Made by a program: the position numbers and the translations under genes. The notes beneath the pieces were generated by a model. The model made no database searches. It was not told the origin of the DNA and saw nothing but the letters and a program-made list of their open reading frames with translations. This document shows, one piece after another, positions 18,374 through 28,149 of a stretch of DNA of 64,000 nucleotides (the stretch's first letter is position 1; every line of letters starts with the position of its first letter). The DNA is from Actinomycetes bacterium (GTDB lineage Bacteria; Actinomycetota; Acidimicrobiia; Acidimicrobiales; RAAP-2): NCBI GenBank assembly GCA_021791145.1, contig JAJYXE010000036.1:1-64000 (forward strand), given 5' to 3'.

Positions 18374-19080
18374 CGCTGCACCCAGTTGATCCGCGCGTCG
18401 GCCTCACGCAGGTAGACCGGGCGGACCGCGGCGGGGGCCGACGGCGCCCCGCCGGAGGCCAGCCTATCGGCGGCGACCGAGACGAGGGCGCGGGCGGACG
18501 GCGAGCTGATCGCGGCGATCCGCAGGCCTGCACGGGCGAGCACGTCCGCGTAACGCTGCGCGCCGGTCCCCACGCACAGCGTGCCGGGCGCGGCGAGCTT
18601 CGAGGCGAGATCCCCCGGCGCGTCACGCCAGGGCGCGCCGACCACTTCGCCAGGACCTGCACAGCGTGCAGCGAACACCTCTCCCCGGCGCGCGTCGACG
18701 ACGGCCGCGACCGGGCCCGCCCACCCTGCGTCGTACGCCTCGCGCACGAGCACCTCCACGCTCGTCACCGCGACGATCCCGACCCCCAGGCCCTCCGCGA
18801 GGCCCTGGGCGGTCGCGACCCCCACGCGCAACCCGGTGAAGAGGCCGGGCCCGACGTCGACCGCGACCGCGGCCAGGTCGGCGGGCGAGGCGCCAGCCTG
18901 GGCCAGCACGTGGGCGATCGCTGGCGCGAGGGTCTCGGCGTGCCTGCGTTCGCTGCGGAGCCACGCGCCGGCGAGGGGGCCGCTCTCGTCTGCGAGCGCG
19001 ACGCCCACGAGGCCGGCGGCGGTCTCGATCCCGAGCAGCAGGCCGCCGTCCGCGCGGGTCACGCCGGCTGCGCCGTTCAC
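18370..19080 (-). CDS. tsaB: tRNA threonylcarbamoyladenosine biosynthesis protein TsaB
   Basis: An ASKHA-fold partner that forms the complex with TsaD for t6A synthesis. The sequence shows LLLGIETAAGLVGVAL near the start, ERRHAETLAPAI, and VDVGPGLFTGLRVGVATAQG, the family hallmark. The GTG start overlaps the tsaE stop and yields 236 residues; the longer open frame upstream lies inside tsaE in another register. The C-terminal part is poorly conserved, as is normal for TsaB. Confidence 0.94.
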   Translation of the reverse strand: MNGAAGVTRADGGLLLGIETAAGLVGVALADESGPLAGAWLRSERRHAETLAPAIAHVLAQAGASPADLAAVAVDVGPGLFTGLRVGVATAQGLAEGLGVGIVAVTSVEVLVREAYDAGWAGPVAAVVDARRGEVFAARCAGPGEVVGAPWRDAPGDLASKLAAPGTLCVGTGAQRYADVLARAGLRIAAISSPSARALVSVAADRLASGGAPSAPAAVRPVYLREADARINWVQR

Positions 19081-19589
19081 GCCGGCCGTCCTTCGCGCGG
19101 CCGCTGCGACGCGCCGGCCGAGAGCGTGACGGCGAACTCGTCGCGGCGGGCGTCGTCGTCCCCCGAGATGCTGACGATCCGGTCGTCCTCGCCTCCCTCC
19201 TCGGTCCGGGCGATCGTGACGGTCCAGGCGACCTCGCCCAGCGCGGGCCGCGCCGCGTCTCCCCACTCGACCAATGCCACCCCGTCCTCGACGAGCTCCG
19301 AGAGACCGAGGTCGGCCACCTCGGCGAGGTGCTCGAGGCGGTAGACGTCCACGTGGACGAGCTCGCCGAGCGCTGACGGGTACTGGCGCACGAGGGTGAA
19401 CGTCGGGCTCGTGACCGGGCCCTCGACGCCGACGCCGCGGGCGAACCCTTGCGCGAACGTGGTCTTGCCCGCGCCGAGGGCGCCCTCGAGGATGACGACG
19501 TCGCCGCGGCGCGCCGCGCGGGCGAGGCGTGCGGCGAGCTCGCGGGTCTCTTCGGGCGATGACGCGCGTGCGCGGAGCGTCCAAGCCAC
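19077..19589 (-). CDS. tsaE: tRNA threonylcarbamoyladenosine biosynthesis ATPase TsaE
   Basis: A small P-loop ATPase that drives turnover of the TsaBD complex. The Walker A motif is GALGAGKT (36-43) with K42, followed by TSPTFTLVRQY (60-70), VHVDVYRL (78-85) and VEWGD. The C-terminal third (about 125-170, Glu/Asp- and then Arg-rich) is longer than usual and has no recognisable motif. GTG start, one base after the uracil-DNA glycosylase stop. Confidence 0.95.
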   Translation of the reverse strand: MAWTLRARASSPEETRELAARLARAARRGDVVILEGALGAGKTTFAQGFARGVGVEGPVTSPTFTLVRQYPSALGELVHVDVYRLEHLAEVADLGLSELVEDGVALVEWGDAARPALGEVAWTVTIARTEEGGEDDRIVSISGDDDARRDEFAVTLSAGASQRPREGRPA

Positions 19590-19590
19590 G

Positions 19591-20178
19591 TCAGGACCCG
19601 GCCGAGGCTCGCAAGAGCGCCTTCGCGCGGACGAAGTCCGCCCGCATCTGCGCGACGACCTCGCCGCCTCCGCGCAGGGCCGCTGCAGGATGGTACGTGG
19701 GGACGAGGTCGACCCCGCGGAACCGGTAGACGCGCCCTCTCAGCCGGCGGATCCCCTCGGGGCTCCCGAGCAGCGTCCTGGTCGCGAAGTTGCCCAGCGT
19801 CACCACCACCTTGGGCGCGACGAGGTCGAGCTGTCGCTCGAGGTAGGGCCTGCAGGCGTCGATCTCGGCAGGCAGCGGGTCGCGGTTGCCAGGAGGCCGG
19901 CACAGGACGACGTTGGTGATGTAGCACTGGTCGCGCGTGGTGCCGATCTCCTGGCGCATGAGGAGGTCGAGCAGCTTCCCCGAGCGACCGACGAACGGCT
20001 CGCCCGTGAGGTCCTCGTCGCGCCCGGGAGCCTCGCCGACGAACATCAGCTGCGCTGAGAGGCTGCCGGCGCCGAAGACCACCTGGGTGCGGCCGCGCGC
20101 CAGCGCGCAGCGCGTGCAGCCGAGGGCGTCCTCCCGCAGCGCCGCGAGCTCCTCGAGCGCGTTCATCCCGAGGGCCAC
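19591..20178 (-). CDS. Uracil-DNA glycosylase, family 4 (4Fe-4S)
   Basis: Excises uracil from DNA. The iron-sulphur ligands C21, C24, C93 and C109 are all present ([19 protein letters not shown]). The catalytic-region motif [10 protein letters not shown] (48-57) and the second motif TYHPAAALR are also clear. The 195-residue frame begins with GTG; an ATG four codons later (MNALEEL) is equally plausible. It is placed between the alpha/beta hydrolase and tsaE, a spot where these two genes are often adjacent in Actinobacteria, so it looks like an insertion of a repair gene into a conserved operon. Confidence 0.93.
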   Translation of the reverse strand: MALGMNALEELAALREDALGCTRCALARGRTQVVFGAGSLSAQLMFVGEAPGRDEDLTGEPFVGRSGKLLDLLMRQEIGTTRDQCYITNVVLCRPPGNRDPLPAEIDACRPYLERQLDLVAPKVVVTLGNFATRTLLGSPEGIRRLRGRVYRFRGVDLVPTYHPAAALRGGGEVVAQMRADFVRAKALLRASAGS

Positions 20179-20228
20179 CGCCGGATGCTACCGCCGGGCT
20201 CCGGCGTGCGAGGGTGGTCCGGCGCAGG

Positions 20229-21179
20229 TCAGCCGGCCACGAGGTCGCACAGGGCCTCCTGACGCTCCAGCATGACCATGTGGCCGCAACCGGGGAGCAC
20301 GGTGAGGCGCGCATCGGGCACGCCTGCGACGATCGCCCGGGCTGTGCGCGGCGGCGTGAGCACGTCGCTGCCGCCCACGACGACGTGCACCGGCAGCGTG
20401 AGCCCGCCCAGCTCGTCGCGGACGTCGAACGCGAGGAGCGGGGGCAGCAGCCCGGCGAGCGCGGCGGGGGACATGGCGTCGAGCATCCCGCGGACCAGCG
20501 CGACGCTCGCAGGCGCAGGCGACACGCCAAAGGCGAGCCTCGCTCCCCAGGCGGCCGCAGAGCTGGGCAAAGGGCCGCGACCGCGGCGCTCGGCACCGGC
20601 GAGGGCCGCGGCCGCGAGCGGGCCGGCGAGCGTGAGCAGCGGCCGCACGGGGCGCGGGCCGGGCGCGGTGCCGACGAGGACGAGACGCCGCACGCGGCCC
20701 GAGCACGCCTGCGCGTGGGACAGCGCGCACTGCTGGACGATCATGCCGCCCATCGAGTGGCCGACGAGGACCGCGTCGCGCACCTCGAGCGCGTCGAGCA
20801 CCTCGGCGAGGTCCGAGGCGAGCCGGTCGAACGCGTAGCCTCCAGTCCCGGCGCGCGACTGTCCGTGTCCGCGCTGGCTCACGGCGATCACGCGGCCACC
20901 GAGCAGGCGCAGCTGCGGCGCCCAGATCCCGATGCCCAGCATGATGCCGTGCACGAGGACGAAGCTCGGGCCCTCCCCGCGCTCGACGACGTGCAGCCTG
21001 CCGCCGTCGCTGGTTGCGACGAAGTGGTGCCGGAGATCAGCCGGGAGCGTGAGGCCGGCCGCCGCGAGCTCGTCGGCGCCGACGTGCCAGCGGCTGGTGG
21101 CGGCGCGTTGCGCGAGGTAGAGGGCGCCCGCGCCGCCGGCGATGCCTGCGCCTGCGCGAGCCGCTCGGCGAAGGTTCAC
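20229..21179 (-). CDS. Alpha/beta hydrolase, probably membrane-anchored
   Basis: A 316-residue alpha/beta-fold hydrolase with the oxyanion segment VLVHGIMLG (74-82), nucleophile elbow VGHSMGG (S142), an acidic residue in GGSDVLTPP and the catalytic His in PGCGHMVML. The N-terminal 24 residues are an uncharged Gly/Ala stretch after a basic start, suggesting a signal anchor. The substrate cannot be told from sequence. A hydrolase at this place, between alr and the tsa genes, recurs in Actinobacteria. GTG start, overlapping the alr stop. Confidence 0.85.
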   Translation of the reverse strand: MNLRRAARAGAGIAGGAGALYLAQRAATSRWHVGADELAAAGLTLPADLRHHFVATSDGGRLHVVERGEGPSFVLVHGIMLGIGIWAPQLRLLGGRVIAVSQRGHGQSRAGTGGYAFDRLASDLAEVLDALEVRDAVLVGHSMGGMIVQQCALSHAQACSGRVRRLVLVGTAPGPRPVRPLLTLAGPLAAAALAGAERRGRGPLPSSAAAWGARLAFGVSPAPASVALVRGMLDAMSPAALAGLLPPLLAFDVRDELGGLTLPVHVVVGGSDVLTPPRTARAIVAGVPDARLTVLPGCGHMVMLERQEALCDLVAG

Positions 21180-22345
21180 GGCGAGCCCTCCCCCACATGC
21201 ACGCGCGGCACGCGCGGCCCGATGCGGCAGAGGACCTCGTAGGAGATCGTGCCGAGCAGCCGCGCCCAGTCGGCCGCGGAGATCACCTCGCCCTCCTGGC
21301 GCCCGATGAGCACGACCTCGTCACCCGGCGCCACCCTCGACGCCGGACCGCAGTCGACCATGAGCTGGTCCATCGTGACCACCCCTGCAAGCGGCCGGCG
21401 GCGACCGCCCACGAGCACCGGGCACCCCGCGTCGAAGAGGCGGCGGGGGACGCCGTCGGCGTAGCCGATGGGAACGGTCGCGACGACCCCGTGCTCGACG
21501 AGCGCGCGCCGCCGTCCGTAGGACGGGCGCTCCCCTGCGTCGAGCTCCCGCACCGAGCTCACCCGCGCCTTCAGGGAGAGGACCGGCCGCAGCGACGCGA
21601 CCGCGGACGCGACGTCCTCCCCTGCGCGTCCGTCGGCCATCGCGTCCGAGGGCGCGCCGCCGTACACGGCGATCCCGCAGCGGACCATGTCGTAGCGGGC
21701 CGCGGGCCACGCGATGGCGCCGGCGCTGTTGGCGGCGTGGAGCACGCGCGGCCGGGACCGGAGCGCCGCCACGACCGCGTCGAAGCGCTCCAGTTGGAGG
21801 GCGGTGTACGCGCGGTCGTCGTCCGTGACGCCGTCGGCGACGGCGAGGTGCGTCCACACCCCCTCGAGCCGGAGCGCGGGCTCCGACTCGATCGCCTCCA
21901 CCAACGAGGGCGCGTCCGCGGGGCTCACCCCCCCGCGGTGCATCCCGGTGTCCACCTCCACCTGGACACTGCCCCGGGTCCCCACACGCCGGGCCGCTGC
22001 CGCGATCGCCTCCACGCCCCCTCGGCTCGCGACGGTCGCGCCGAGCCCTGTGCGCACGAGCAGCTCTGCCGCGGCCGGCACCGCCTCGGACAGGACGAGG
22101 ACGGGTGCGTCGATGCCGTGGGCACGCAGCTCGAGCCCTTCGTCGACCAGCGCGACGGCGAGTGCCGCCGCGCCGGACTCGACCGCAGTGCGGGCGACCT
22201 GCGGCGCGCCATGGCCGTACGCGTCCGCCTTGACGACCGCACAGAGCGCAGCGGGGGCGGCACGCCGTGCGAGGACCGCGACATTGTGAGCCAGCGCGTC
22301 GAGGTCGACCTCCGCCCAGGCGGCGCGCGTGCGCGCCTCAACCAC
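21176..22345 (-). CDS. alr: Alanine racemase
   Basis: A PLP enzyme making D-alanine for peptidoglycan. Lys39 in AVVKADAYGHG carries PLP, and the catalytic Tyr lies in VPIGYADGVPRR near residue 275. VDTGMHRGG and VTMDQLMVDC are also typical. The GTG start gives MVEARTRAAWAEVDLDALAHN, the standard N-terminus, and overlaps the end of nnrD by 8 bases. Product is 389 residues. Confidence 0.96.
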   Translation of the reverse strand: MVEARTRAAWAEVDLDALAHNVAVLARRAAPAALCAVVKADAYGHGAPQVARTAVESGAAALAVALVDEGLELRAHGIDAPVLVLSEAVPAAAELLVRTGLGATVASRGGVEAIAAAARRVGTRGSVQVEVDTGMHRGGVSPADAPSLVEAIESEPALRLEGVWTHLAVADGVTDDDRAYTALQLERFDAVVAALRSRPRVLHAANSAGAIAWPAARYDMVRCGIAVYGGAPSDAMADGRAGEDVASAVASLRPVLSLKARVSSVRELDAGERPSYGRRRALVEHGVVATVPIGYADGVPRRLFDAGCPVLVGGRRRPLAGVVTMDQLMVDCGPASRVAPGDEVVLIGRQEGEVISAADWARLLGTISYEVLCRIGPRVPRVHVGEGSP

Positions 22346-23729
22346 CGGCGCGCTCCCTCTCCCCGCGCGTCCCGAGCGCGGCCGAGAGCCGGGCCGAGAC
22401 GAGCGCGGGCAGGTCACCTGCGACGAGCCCCTCGGCAGGCCCGTCCGACGCGGCGCGACCGTGAAGATGGGCCGCCAGGCCGGCTGCGTCGAGCGGCACC
22501 ATGCCCCGGGCGAGCAAGGCCCCGATCACGCCGGAGAGGACGTCGCCGGTGCCTGCCGTCGCGAGCCGCGCGCTCCCCGAGGCCGAGAGGAGCACCTTCC
22601 CCGTGGCCGACGACACTGCGGTGAGGGACCCCTTCACGAGCGCCACGGCCCCGAGCGCGCCGGCGAGGCGGCGAGCCGCCGCGACACGGTCCGGCCCGGG
22701 CTCGGCTCCGACCAGCCGCGCGTACTCGCCGTCGTGCGGCGTGACCACGACCGGGCGCTCGCCTGCCAGGACGGCGCGGCCGTGCGCGACGTCGCCGAGC
22801 GCATAGAGCGCGTCCGCGTCAACCACCACCGGCACGCGGGCCCTCGAGATGACCGCCAGGATGTCGCGGACCGTCTCGGGGGTCCTGCCGAGCCCCGGCC
22901 CGATCACGAGCGCCCGGCAGCGCTCGAGCACTGCCAGGACCTCGGCCGCCCAGCCGCTCGAGGGGAGCGGGAACCGCACGGCCTCGGTCGGCCATCGCCC
23001 GGCGCCCGGATCCTCCGCGCTTCCGGGCACTCCCAGGCGCACCATCCCCGCCCCAGCCCGTGACGCGCCCTGCGCCGAGAGGCTCGCCGCGCCTTCCATC
23101 CCCGGCGAGCCCGCCACCACACAGAGCGCGCTCGCCCACTTGTGGGTGAGCTCGGGTCGGCGGGGCACGAGCCGCCCGAGGTCGTCGTCCTCGACGAGCG
23201 AGATGCGCGCCTCCAGCTCGCCGAGGCCGATGTCGGCCACCTCGACCGTGCCGGCAAGGCGCGGCCCGTCCCACTGGAGCAGCCCGGGCTTGAGCGCGCC
23301 GAAGGTCACCGTGCGGGTCGCGGCCATCGGCCGGCCGGGTGCGGCCCCGGTGTCGCCGTCGACCCCCGAGGGGATGTCGACCGCCAGGACCGCCGCGCCC
23401 GGCGGGGGAGGGGGGGCGTCGTAGGGGCCGCGGAGCCCGGTGCCCAGCGCCGCGTCGAGCACGAGGTCGCAGGCACCGATCGCGGCGCCGGGCGCGACCA
23501 GAAAGACGCGTGCGCCTCGACGGGCCAGCACCTCCCCGGCGACGCGCCCGTCGGCCCCGTTGTTGCCTTTCCCCGCGACCACCACCACCCGCTTGCCGTA
23601 GGCGCCCCCGAGCATCCTGAGCGCCACGACCGCCGCCGCCGTGCCGGCGCGGCGGACCAGGGTCTCTTCGGGCACGGGCGCCGATGCGTCTGCCGCGCGC
23701 ATCTCGGCGACCGTCACGACCGGGCGCAC
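22338..23729 (-). CDS. nnrD: Bifunctional NAD(P)H-hydrate epimerase / ADP-dependent dehydratase
   Basis: Repairs hydrated NAD(P)H. The N-terminal YjeF-N epimerase domain (about 1-190) shows VVVVAGKGNNGADGRVA and VDIPSGVDGDTG. The C-terminal ribokinase-like dehydratase domain (about 200-463) shows GPGLGRTPETV, VVDADALYAL, TPHDGEYARL, VLVKGSLTAV-like KGSLTAVSS, and TAGTGDVLSGVIGALLA. GTG start three bases past the acpS stop, with an internal ATG ten codons in. Fusion of both activities and placement before alr are common in Actinobacteria. Confidence 0.95.
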   Translation of the reverse strand: MRPVVTVAEMRAADASAPVPEETLVRRAGTAAAVVALRMLGGAYGKRVVVVAGKGNNGADGRVAGEVLARRGARVFLVAPGAAIGACDLVLDAALGTGLRGPYDAPPPPPGAAVLAVDIPSGVDGDTGAAPGRPMAATRTVTFGALKPGLLQWDGPRLAGTVEVADIGLGELEARISLVEDDDLGRLVPRRPELTHKWASALCVVAGSPGMEGAASLSAQGASRAGAGMVRLGVPGSAEDPGAGRWPTEAVRFPLPSSGWAAEVLAVLERCRALVIGPGLGRTPETVRDILAVISRARVPVVVDADALYALGDVAHGRAVLAGERPVVVTPHDGEYARLVGAEPGPDRVAAARRLAGALGAVALVKGSLTAVSSATGKVLLSASGSARLATAGTGDVLSGVIGALLARGMVPLDAAGLAAHLHGRAASDGPAEGLVAGDLPALVSARLSAALGTRGERERAGG

Positions 23730-23731
23730 GG

Positions 23732-24100
23732 TCAGGCCTCCGCCACCACCATGGCGATCGCGACGTTGGCCGTGTGGGTGAGGGAGAGGTGCCAGCTCCC
23801 GACGCCGCGCGAGGCCGCGAGGGAGGCGGCGGCGGCGGAGAGGCGCAGGGACGGCTCCCCGCTCTCCAGCCGGACCACCTCGACGTCGTGCCACCCCACG
23901 CTCCCGATCCCCCTCCCGAGCGCCTTCATCGTCGCCTCCTTGGCGGCGAAGCGCGCCGCCAGGCGCTGCGCGTCCCCGTGACCGTCGCGCTGCTCTTGGT
24001 CGGTGAACAGCCGTGCCGCGATCGCCGGCCGTCGGTCGAGCACCGCCGCCAGGCGCGCCACGTCCACCGCGTCCACCCCCACACCGGCGATCGGGGTCAC
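23732..24100 (-). CDS. acpS: Holo-[acyl-carrier-protein] synthase
   Basis: Attaches 4'-phosphopantetheine from CoA to acyl carrier proteins. The 122-residue protein has the Mg-binding D10 (GVGVDAVDVARL), E55 in RFAAKEATMKALG, and LSLTHTANVAIAMVVAE at the C-terminus. GTG start overlapping the glmS stop (GTGA). It is a short enzyme of ordinary length, in its frequent position just before nnrD and alr. Confidence 0.95.
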   Translation of the reverse strand: MTPIAGVGVDAVDVARLAAVLDRRPAIAARLFTDQEQRDGHGDAQRLAARFAAKEATMKALGRGIGSVGWHDVEVVRLESGEPSLRLSAAAASLAASRGVGSWHLSLTHTANVAIAMVVAEA

Positions 24101-25932
24101 TCGACCGTCACCGTCTTCGCCAGGTTGCGCGGCCGGTCGACGTCGTTGCCGAGCCGCCGGGCGAGCGCGTAGGCGAGCAGCTGCAGGGGGACCACCTCGA
24201 CGACCGGCGCGAGCACCGGGTCGGTGACCCGCGGCACCCGCAGCACGTGGTCGCCCGCGGCATCGGCGTCGTCGTCGGCAGCCACCGACACGATGGTCGC
24301 GCCGCGGGCTGCGGCCTCGGCGATGTTGGAGCGCAGCTTGTCGCGCAGCGGGTCGGTCACCGCGACGACCACCGTCCCCGGCTCGACCAGCGCCAACGGC
24401 CCGTGCTTGAGCTCGCCGGCCGGGTACCCCTCTGCGCGCAGGTACGAGATCTCCTTCAGCTTGAGGGCTCCCTCGAGCGCCACCGGGTAGCCGAGGTTCC
24501 TCCCGATGTAGAAGTAGTCCCTCGCGCCGCTGAGCGCGTCAGCGACGTCGTCCACCTCCTTGTGGCGCGACAGGGCGTCCTCGACCGCCCCGGGGAGCCG
24601 GTGCATCCCGTCGAGGACGGCTCCGAGCGCACCCGGGCCAAGGGTGCCGCGCCACTGGGCGAGCGCGAGCGCGAGCAGCTCGAGCGCGACCATCTGCGCG
24701 ACGTGGCACTTGGTCGAGGCTACGCTCACCTCTGGGCCAGCACGCGTGTAGATCGCCCCGTCCGCTTCCCTCGCCATCGTGGAGTGCACGACGTTGGAAA
24801 CCACGATCGTGCGCGCGCCGGCACGGCGCGCCTCCCGCAGGGCCTCCAGGGTGTCGAGGGTCTCACCCGACTGGCTCACCCCCACCACGAGAGTGCGTTC
24901 GTGCAGCACGGGCTCGCGGTAGCGAAGCTCGCTCGCGATGTCCACCTCGGCGGGAAGACGTGCCCAACGCTCGATCGCGTGCTTGGCGACCATGGCCGCG
25001 TGGTAGCTGCTGCCGCACGCGACCATCACGACCTTGTCCACCGCCCGGAGCTCGTCGGGCGAGAGGCGGAGCTCGTCGAGCACGAGCGTCCCGTCCGCCG
25101 CGCGCCGGTCGAGGAGCGTGTCGGCGATCGCGCGGGGCTGCTCGTGGATCTCCTTCGACATGAAGTCGTCGAAGCCGCCCATCTGGGCGGCGGTGACGTC
25201 CCAGGCGGGATCGACCACGACGGGCGTCGGCTCCACCTCGTCCCCTGCGAGGTTCGTCACACGGAGCGAGCCCGGCCGCACCTCGGCCACCTGGTCGTCC
25301 TCGAGGGCGACGACGCGGTCCGCACGGCCGAGCAGCGCCGAGACGTCGGAGGCGACGTACCCGATCTCCTCGCCGAGGGCCGCGAGGAGCGGCACCGACC
25401 GCCGCCCCGCCACGATCAAGGAGGGGTCGTCGCTCGTGAGGGCGACGACGCTGAAGGCGCCGCGCAGCTCGGCGAGCGTCGCGCGCATCGCCTCGGGGAG
25501 CGACGAGCCTCGAGCGAGCTCCTCTTCGAGAAGGTGCGCCAGGACCTCGGTGTCCGTCTCCGAGGCGAAGACGTGGCCGGCGGCGGCGAGGGGGGCGGTG
25601 AGCTCGGCGTGGTTCTCGATGATCCCGTTGTGGACCAGGGCGAGCCGGCCGGTGCAGTCGACGTGCGGATGCGCGTTCGCCGCGGTCGGGGCGCCGTGGG
25701 TCGCCCATCGGGTGTGGCCGATCCCGGTCACACAGCGGGGCGCCGCCGCGGCGCAGGCGGTGAGCTCGTCGAGCGAGCGGGTGCCCTGGGCGGCCCGCTG
25801 CCGCCAGATGCGGCTGTCGTCGACGAGGGCCACGCCGGCGGAGTCGTAGCCCCGGTACTCGAGCCGGCGCAGGCCGTCGAAGATCGTCTCGAGCGCCGCC
25901 TCGTCGCCGGTGACGCCGATGATCCCGCACAT
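24097..25932 (-). CDS. glmS: Glutamine-fructose-6-phosphate aminotransferase (isomerizing)
   Basis: Makes glucosamine-6-phosphate for wall precursors. Cys2 is the N-terminal nucleophile after Met removal (MCGIIGVTGDEAALETI). The glutaminase domain (1-240) has RWATHGAPT and NGIIENH. Two SIS isomerase domains follow, with SKEIHEQP, CGSSYHAA and SQSGETLDT, and the conserved end NLAKTVTVE. Length 611 is standard. Ten bases downstream of glmM, so two consecutive amino-sugar steps are co-transcribed. No glmS ribozyme-like structure is expected or seen in that short gap. Confidence 0.97.
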   Translation of the reverse strand: MCGIIGVTGDEAALETIFDGLRRLEYRGYDSAGVALVDDSRIWRQRAAQGTRSLDELTACAAAAPRCVTGIGHTRWATHGAPTAANAHPHVDCTGRLALVHNGIIENHAELTAPLAAAGHVFASETDTEVLAHLLEEELARGSSLPEAMRATLAELRGAFSVVALTSDDPSLIVAGRRSVPLLAALGEEIGYVASDVSALLGRADRVVALEDDQVAEVRPGSLRVTNLAGDEVEPTPVVVDPAWDVTAAQMGGFDDFMSKEIHEQPRAIADTLLDRRAADGTLVLDELRLSPDELRAVDKVVMVACGSSYHAAMVAKHAIERWARLPAEVDIASELRYREPVLHERTLVVGVSQSGETLDTLEALREARRAGARTIVVSNVVHSTMAREADGAIYTRAGPEVSVASTKCHVAQMVALELLALALAQWRGTLGPGALGAVLDGMHRLPGAVEDALSRHKEVDDVADALSGARDYFYIGRNLGYPVALEGALKLKEISYLRAEGYPAGELKHGPLALVEPGTVVVAVTDPLRDKLRSNIAEAAARGATIVSVAADDDADAAGDHVLRVPRVTDPVLAPVVEVVPLQLLAYALARRLGNDVDRPRNLAKTVTVE

Positions 25933-25942
25933 GGAGCCGAGG

Positions 25943-27262
25943 CTAACCGGCGAGAGCCGCCTCGACGGCCTTCGAGAGCCTCACCGCGGCATTCTCGGCG
26001 ACCTCGGCCGTCGGTGCCTCGACCATGACCCGCACGAGCGGCTCGGTGCCGCTCGCGCGAAGGAGCACCCGCCCGGCGCCCCCCAGCTCACGCTCGACCT
26101 CGGCGACCGTTTCCCAGACACCGCCTGCATCGGCCAGACGGCCGGGCTCGCGGACGGCCACATTGACGAGCACCTGCGGGACGCGCTCGACGAGCCCGTC
26201 GGCGAGCTCGGCCAGAGGCCGTCCGGCACGAACGACCGCGTCGGCGAGCAGGATACCGGTGAGCACCCCGTCGCCGGTCGTCGCCAGCCTCCTGAAGACG
26301 ATGTGGCCCGACTGCTCGCCGCCGAGCGCGAGCCCCGACCCGTCGAGCGCAGCCAGCACGTGGCGATCGCCCACCGGCGTCTCGTGGACCGAGATCCCGC
26401 GGCGGCCCATCGCGAGCCGGAAGCCCAGGTTGGTCATCACCGTGACCACCACCGCGTCGCCAGGGAGCTGGCCGCGCGCCTCAAGGTCGGTGGCGAAGAT
26501 CGCCAGGAGGACGTCGCCGTCGCAGACGGCGCCGGTGTGGTCGACGGCCACGAGCCGGTCGGCGTCCCCGTCGAGCGCGAGCCCAAGATCTGCGTGCCTG
26601 GCGGCCACCGCCTCGGCGAGGTGCTGGGGCTGCGTGGACCCGCACCCCTCGTTGATGTTGGTGCCGTCGGGGTCGGTGGAGAGCGCATCGACAGAGGCGC
26701 CGAGCTCGGCCAGCACCCCCGGGGCGATGGCGGAGGCGGCCCCGTTGGCGCAGTCGACGACGACGTGGAGCCCGTCGAGACGGCGCCCCTCGAGCGACTC
26801 GACGAGGTGGTGGCGGTACTCGCGCACCGCCACGGCGTCGGATCGGAGCGACCCGACGCGGGCCGCGGGCCGCGGCCGCTCGAGAGCGGCCTCCACCTCG
26901 GTCTCCAGCTCGCAGGTGAGCTTCACGCCCGACGCGTCGAAGAGCTTGATCCCGTTGTCGCGGTAGGGGTTGTGCGAGGCGGAGACCATGGCGGCAGGAA
27001 GGCCGCGGCGCTCGGCGACGAAGGCGACCCCCGCAGTCGGCAGCACGCCGAGATCGACCACGTCGGCGCCGCCCGAGGCCATGCCCGCCGAGAGGGCTGC
27101 CTGGAGCATCGTGGAGGACTGGCGCGTATCGCGGCCCACCACGAAGGCGCCCGCGCCGAGCACCTGGGCGGCGGCGCGTCCGAGCCCCACCGCGAGCTCC
27201 GCCGTGAGCTCGGTGTTGGCTACCCCGCGCACCCCGTCGGTGCCGAAGCCCGGGCGGGCCAA
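25943..27262 (-). CDS. glmM: Phosphoglucosamine mutase
   Basis: Converts glucosamine-6-phosphate to glucosamine-1-phosphate for UDP-GlcNAc. S96 in MVSASHNPYRDNG is the phosphoserine. The metal loop reads LDGDADR, the sugar-binding loop GGEQSGH, and the phosphate-binding end RASGTEPLVRVM. The 439-residue frame starts at TTG (MARPGFGTDGVRG), five bases after the rpsI stop, the only start that keeps the conserved FGTDGVRG. No strong ribosome site is visible, so coupling to rpsI is likely. Confidence 0.96.
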   Translation of the reverse strand: MARPGFGTDGVRGVANTELTAELAVGLGRAAAQVLGAGAFVVGRDTRQSSTMLQAALSAGMASGGADVVDLGVLPTAGVAFVAERRGLPAAMVSASHNPYRDNGIKLFDASGVKLTCELETEVEAALERPRPAARVGSLRSDAVAVREYRHHLVESLEGRRLDGLHVVVDCANGAASAIAPGVLAELGASVDALSTDPDGTNINEGCGSTQPQHLAEAVAARHADLGLALDGDADRLVAVDHTGAVCDGDVLLAIFATDLEARGQLPGDAVVVTVMTNLGFRLAMGRRGISVHETPVGDRHVLAALDGSGLALGGEQSGHIVFRRLATTGDGVLTGILLADAVVRAGRPLAELADGLVERVPQVLVNVAVREPGRLADAGGVWETVAEVERELGGAGRVLLRASGTEPLVRVMVEAPTAEVAENAAVRLSKAVEAALAG

Positions 27263-27267
27263 CGCGT

Positions 27268-27660
27268 CTACCGCTTGGAGTACTGGGGAGCCTTGCGGGC
27301 CTTCTTCAGGCCGTACTTCTTGGACTCCTTCTCCCGCGCGTCACGGGTAAGGAGGCCGGCGCGCTTGAGCGCGGTGCGCAGCTCGGGGTCGAGGGCGCAG
27401 AGCCCGCGGGCGATGCCGAGGCGCAGCGCGCCTGCCTGCCCGGACATGCCGCCGCCGTCGATCGTGGCGTCGATGTCGTAGGCCTCGGCGAGGCTCGTCA
27501 CCCGCAGCGGCTCGGAGGCGAGCATGCGGTGGGTCGCGGAGGGGAAGTAGTCCTCGAAGGCGCGCCGGTTGACCGTGATGCTCCCCTGCCCGGGACGGAA
27601 CCTGACGCGGGCGACCGCCTCCTTGCGGCGGCCGGTGGTCTGGGAGAGCGGCGCGGGCAC
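27268..27660 (-). CDS. rpsI: 30S ribosomal protein S9 (uS9)
   Basis: The 130-residue protein shows [17 protein letters not shown] near the start, [12 protein letters not shown], and the basic C-terminal tail [19 protein letters not shown] ending YSKR, which reaches the P-site tRNA. GTG start two bases after rplM, the normal partner. Transcribed from the rplM promoter. Confidence 0.97.
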   Translation of the reverse strand: MPAPLSQTTGRRKEAVARVRFRPGQGSITVNRRAFEDYFPSATHRMLASEPLRVTSLAEAYDIDATIDGGGMSGQAGALRLGIARGLCALDPELRTALKRAGLLTRDAREKESKKYGLKKARKAPQYSKR

Positions 27661-27662
27661 GG

Positions 27663-28112
27663 TCAGCCTGCCCGGCGCGCGGACGCGAGATCGAGCGGCT
27701 CGGGGGACTGGGCGCCGTGGGGGTGCTCGGCTCCCGCGTAGACCTTCAGCTTGCCCAGCTGCTGGCGGCCGAGGGTCCCCTTGGGGAGCATGCCGCGCAC
27801 GGCGCGGCGGACCAGCTCCTCAGGGGTCCTGTCGAGCAGCTCGGCGTAGCTCGTCCGCTTGAGGCCGCCCGGGTAGCCGCTGTGGCGGTACGCGAACTTG
27901 GCATCCGACTTCGCCGCCGTGAGCACGACCTTGGCCGCGTTCACGACAACGACGTGGTCCCCGGTGTCGACGTGGGGCGCGAACGTCGGGCGGTGCTTGC
28001 CGCGAAGGAGGCGTGCCACCTCGGTGGCCAAGCGACCGAGCACGAGCCCGTCGGCGTCGACGAGGTGCCACGCGCGTTGGATCTCGGCGGCTTTGGGCGT
28101 GTAGGTGCGCAA
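27663..28112 (-). CDS. rplM: 50S ribosomal protein L13 (uL13)
   Basis: A 149-residue early-assembly protein with [19 protein letters not shown] near the start, [17 protein letters not shown], and [19 protein letters not shown]. It starts at TTG with a GAGGAA ribosome site about seven bases upstream; the N-terminus [13 protein letters not shown] matches the family. First gene of the rplM-rpsI unit, with its own promoter. Confidence 0.97.
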   Translation of the reverse strand: MRTYTPKAAEIQRAWHLVDADGLVLGRLATEVARLLRGKHRPTFAPHVDTGDHVVVVNAAKVVLTAAKSDAKFAYRHSGYPGGLKRTSYAELLDRTPEELVRRAVRGMLPKGTLGRQQLGKLKVYAGAEHPHGAQSPEPLDLASARRAG

Positions 28113-28149
28113 GAGGGTTCCTCGTTGAAGGTCGTTGAGACGGCACGCC

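Noticed and set aside
25933..25942. glmS ribozyme upstream of glmS
   Set aside because: Only ten bases separate glmM and glmS; no room for the ribozyme, which is mainly found in Firmicutes.
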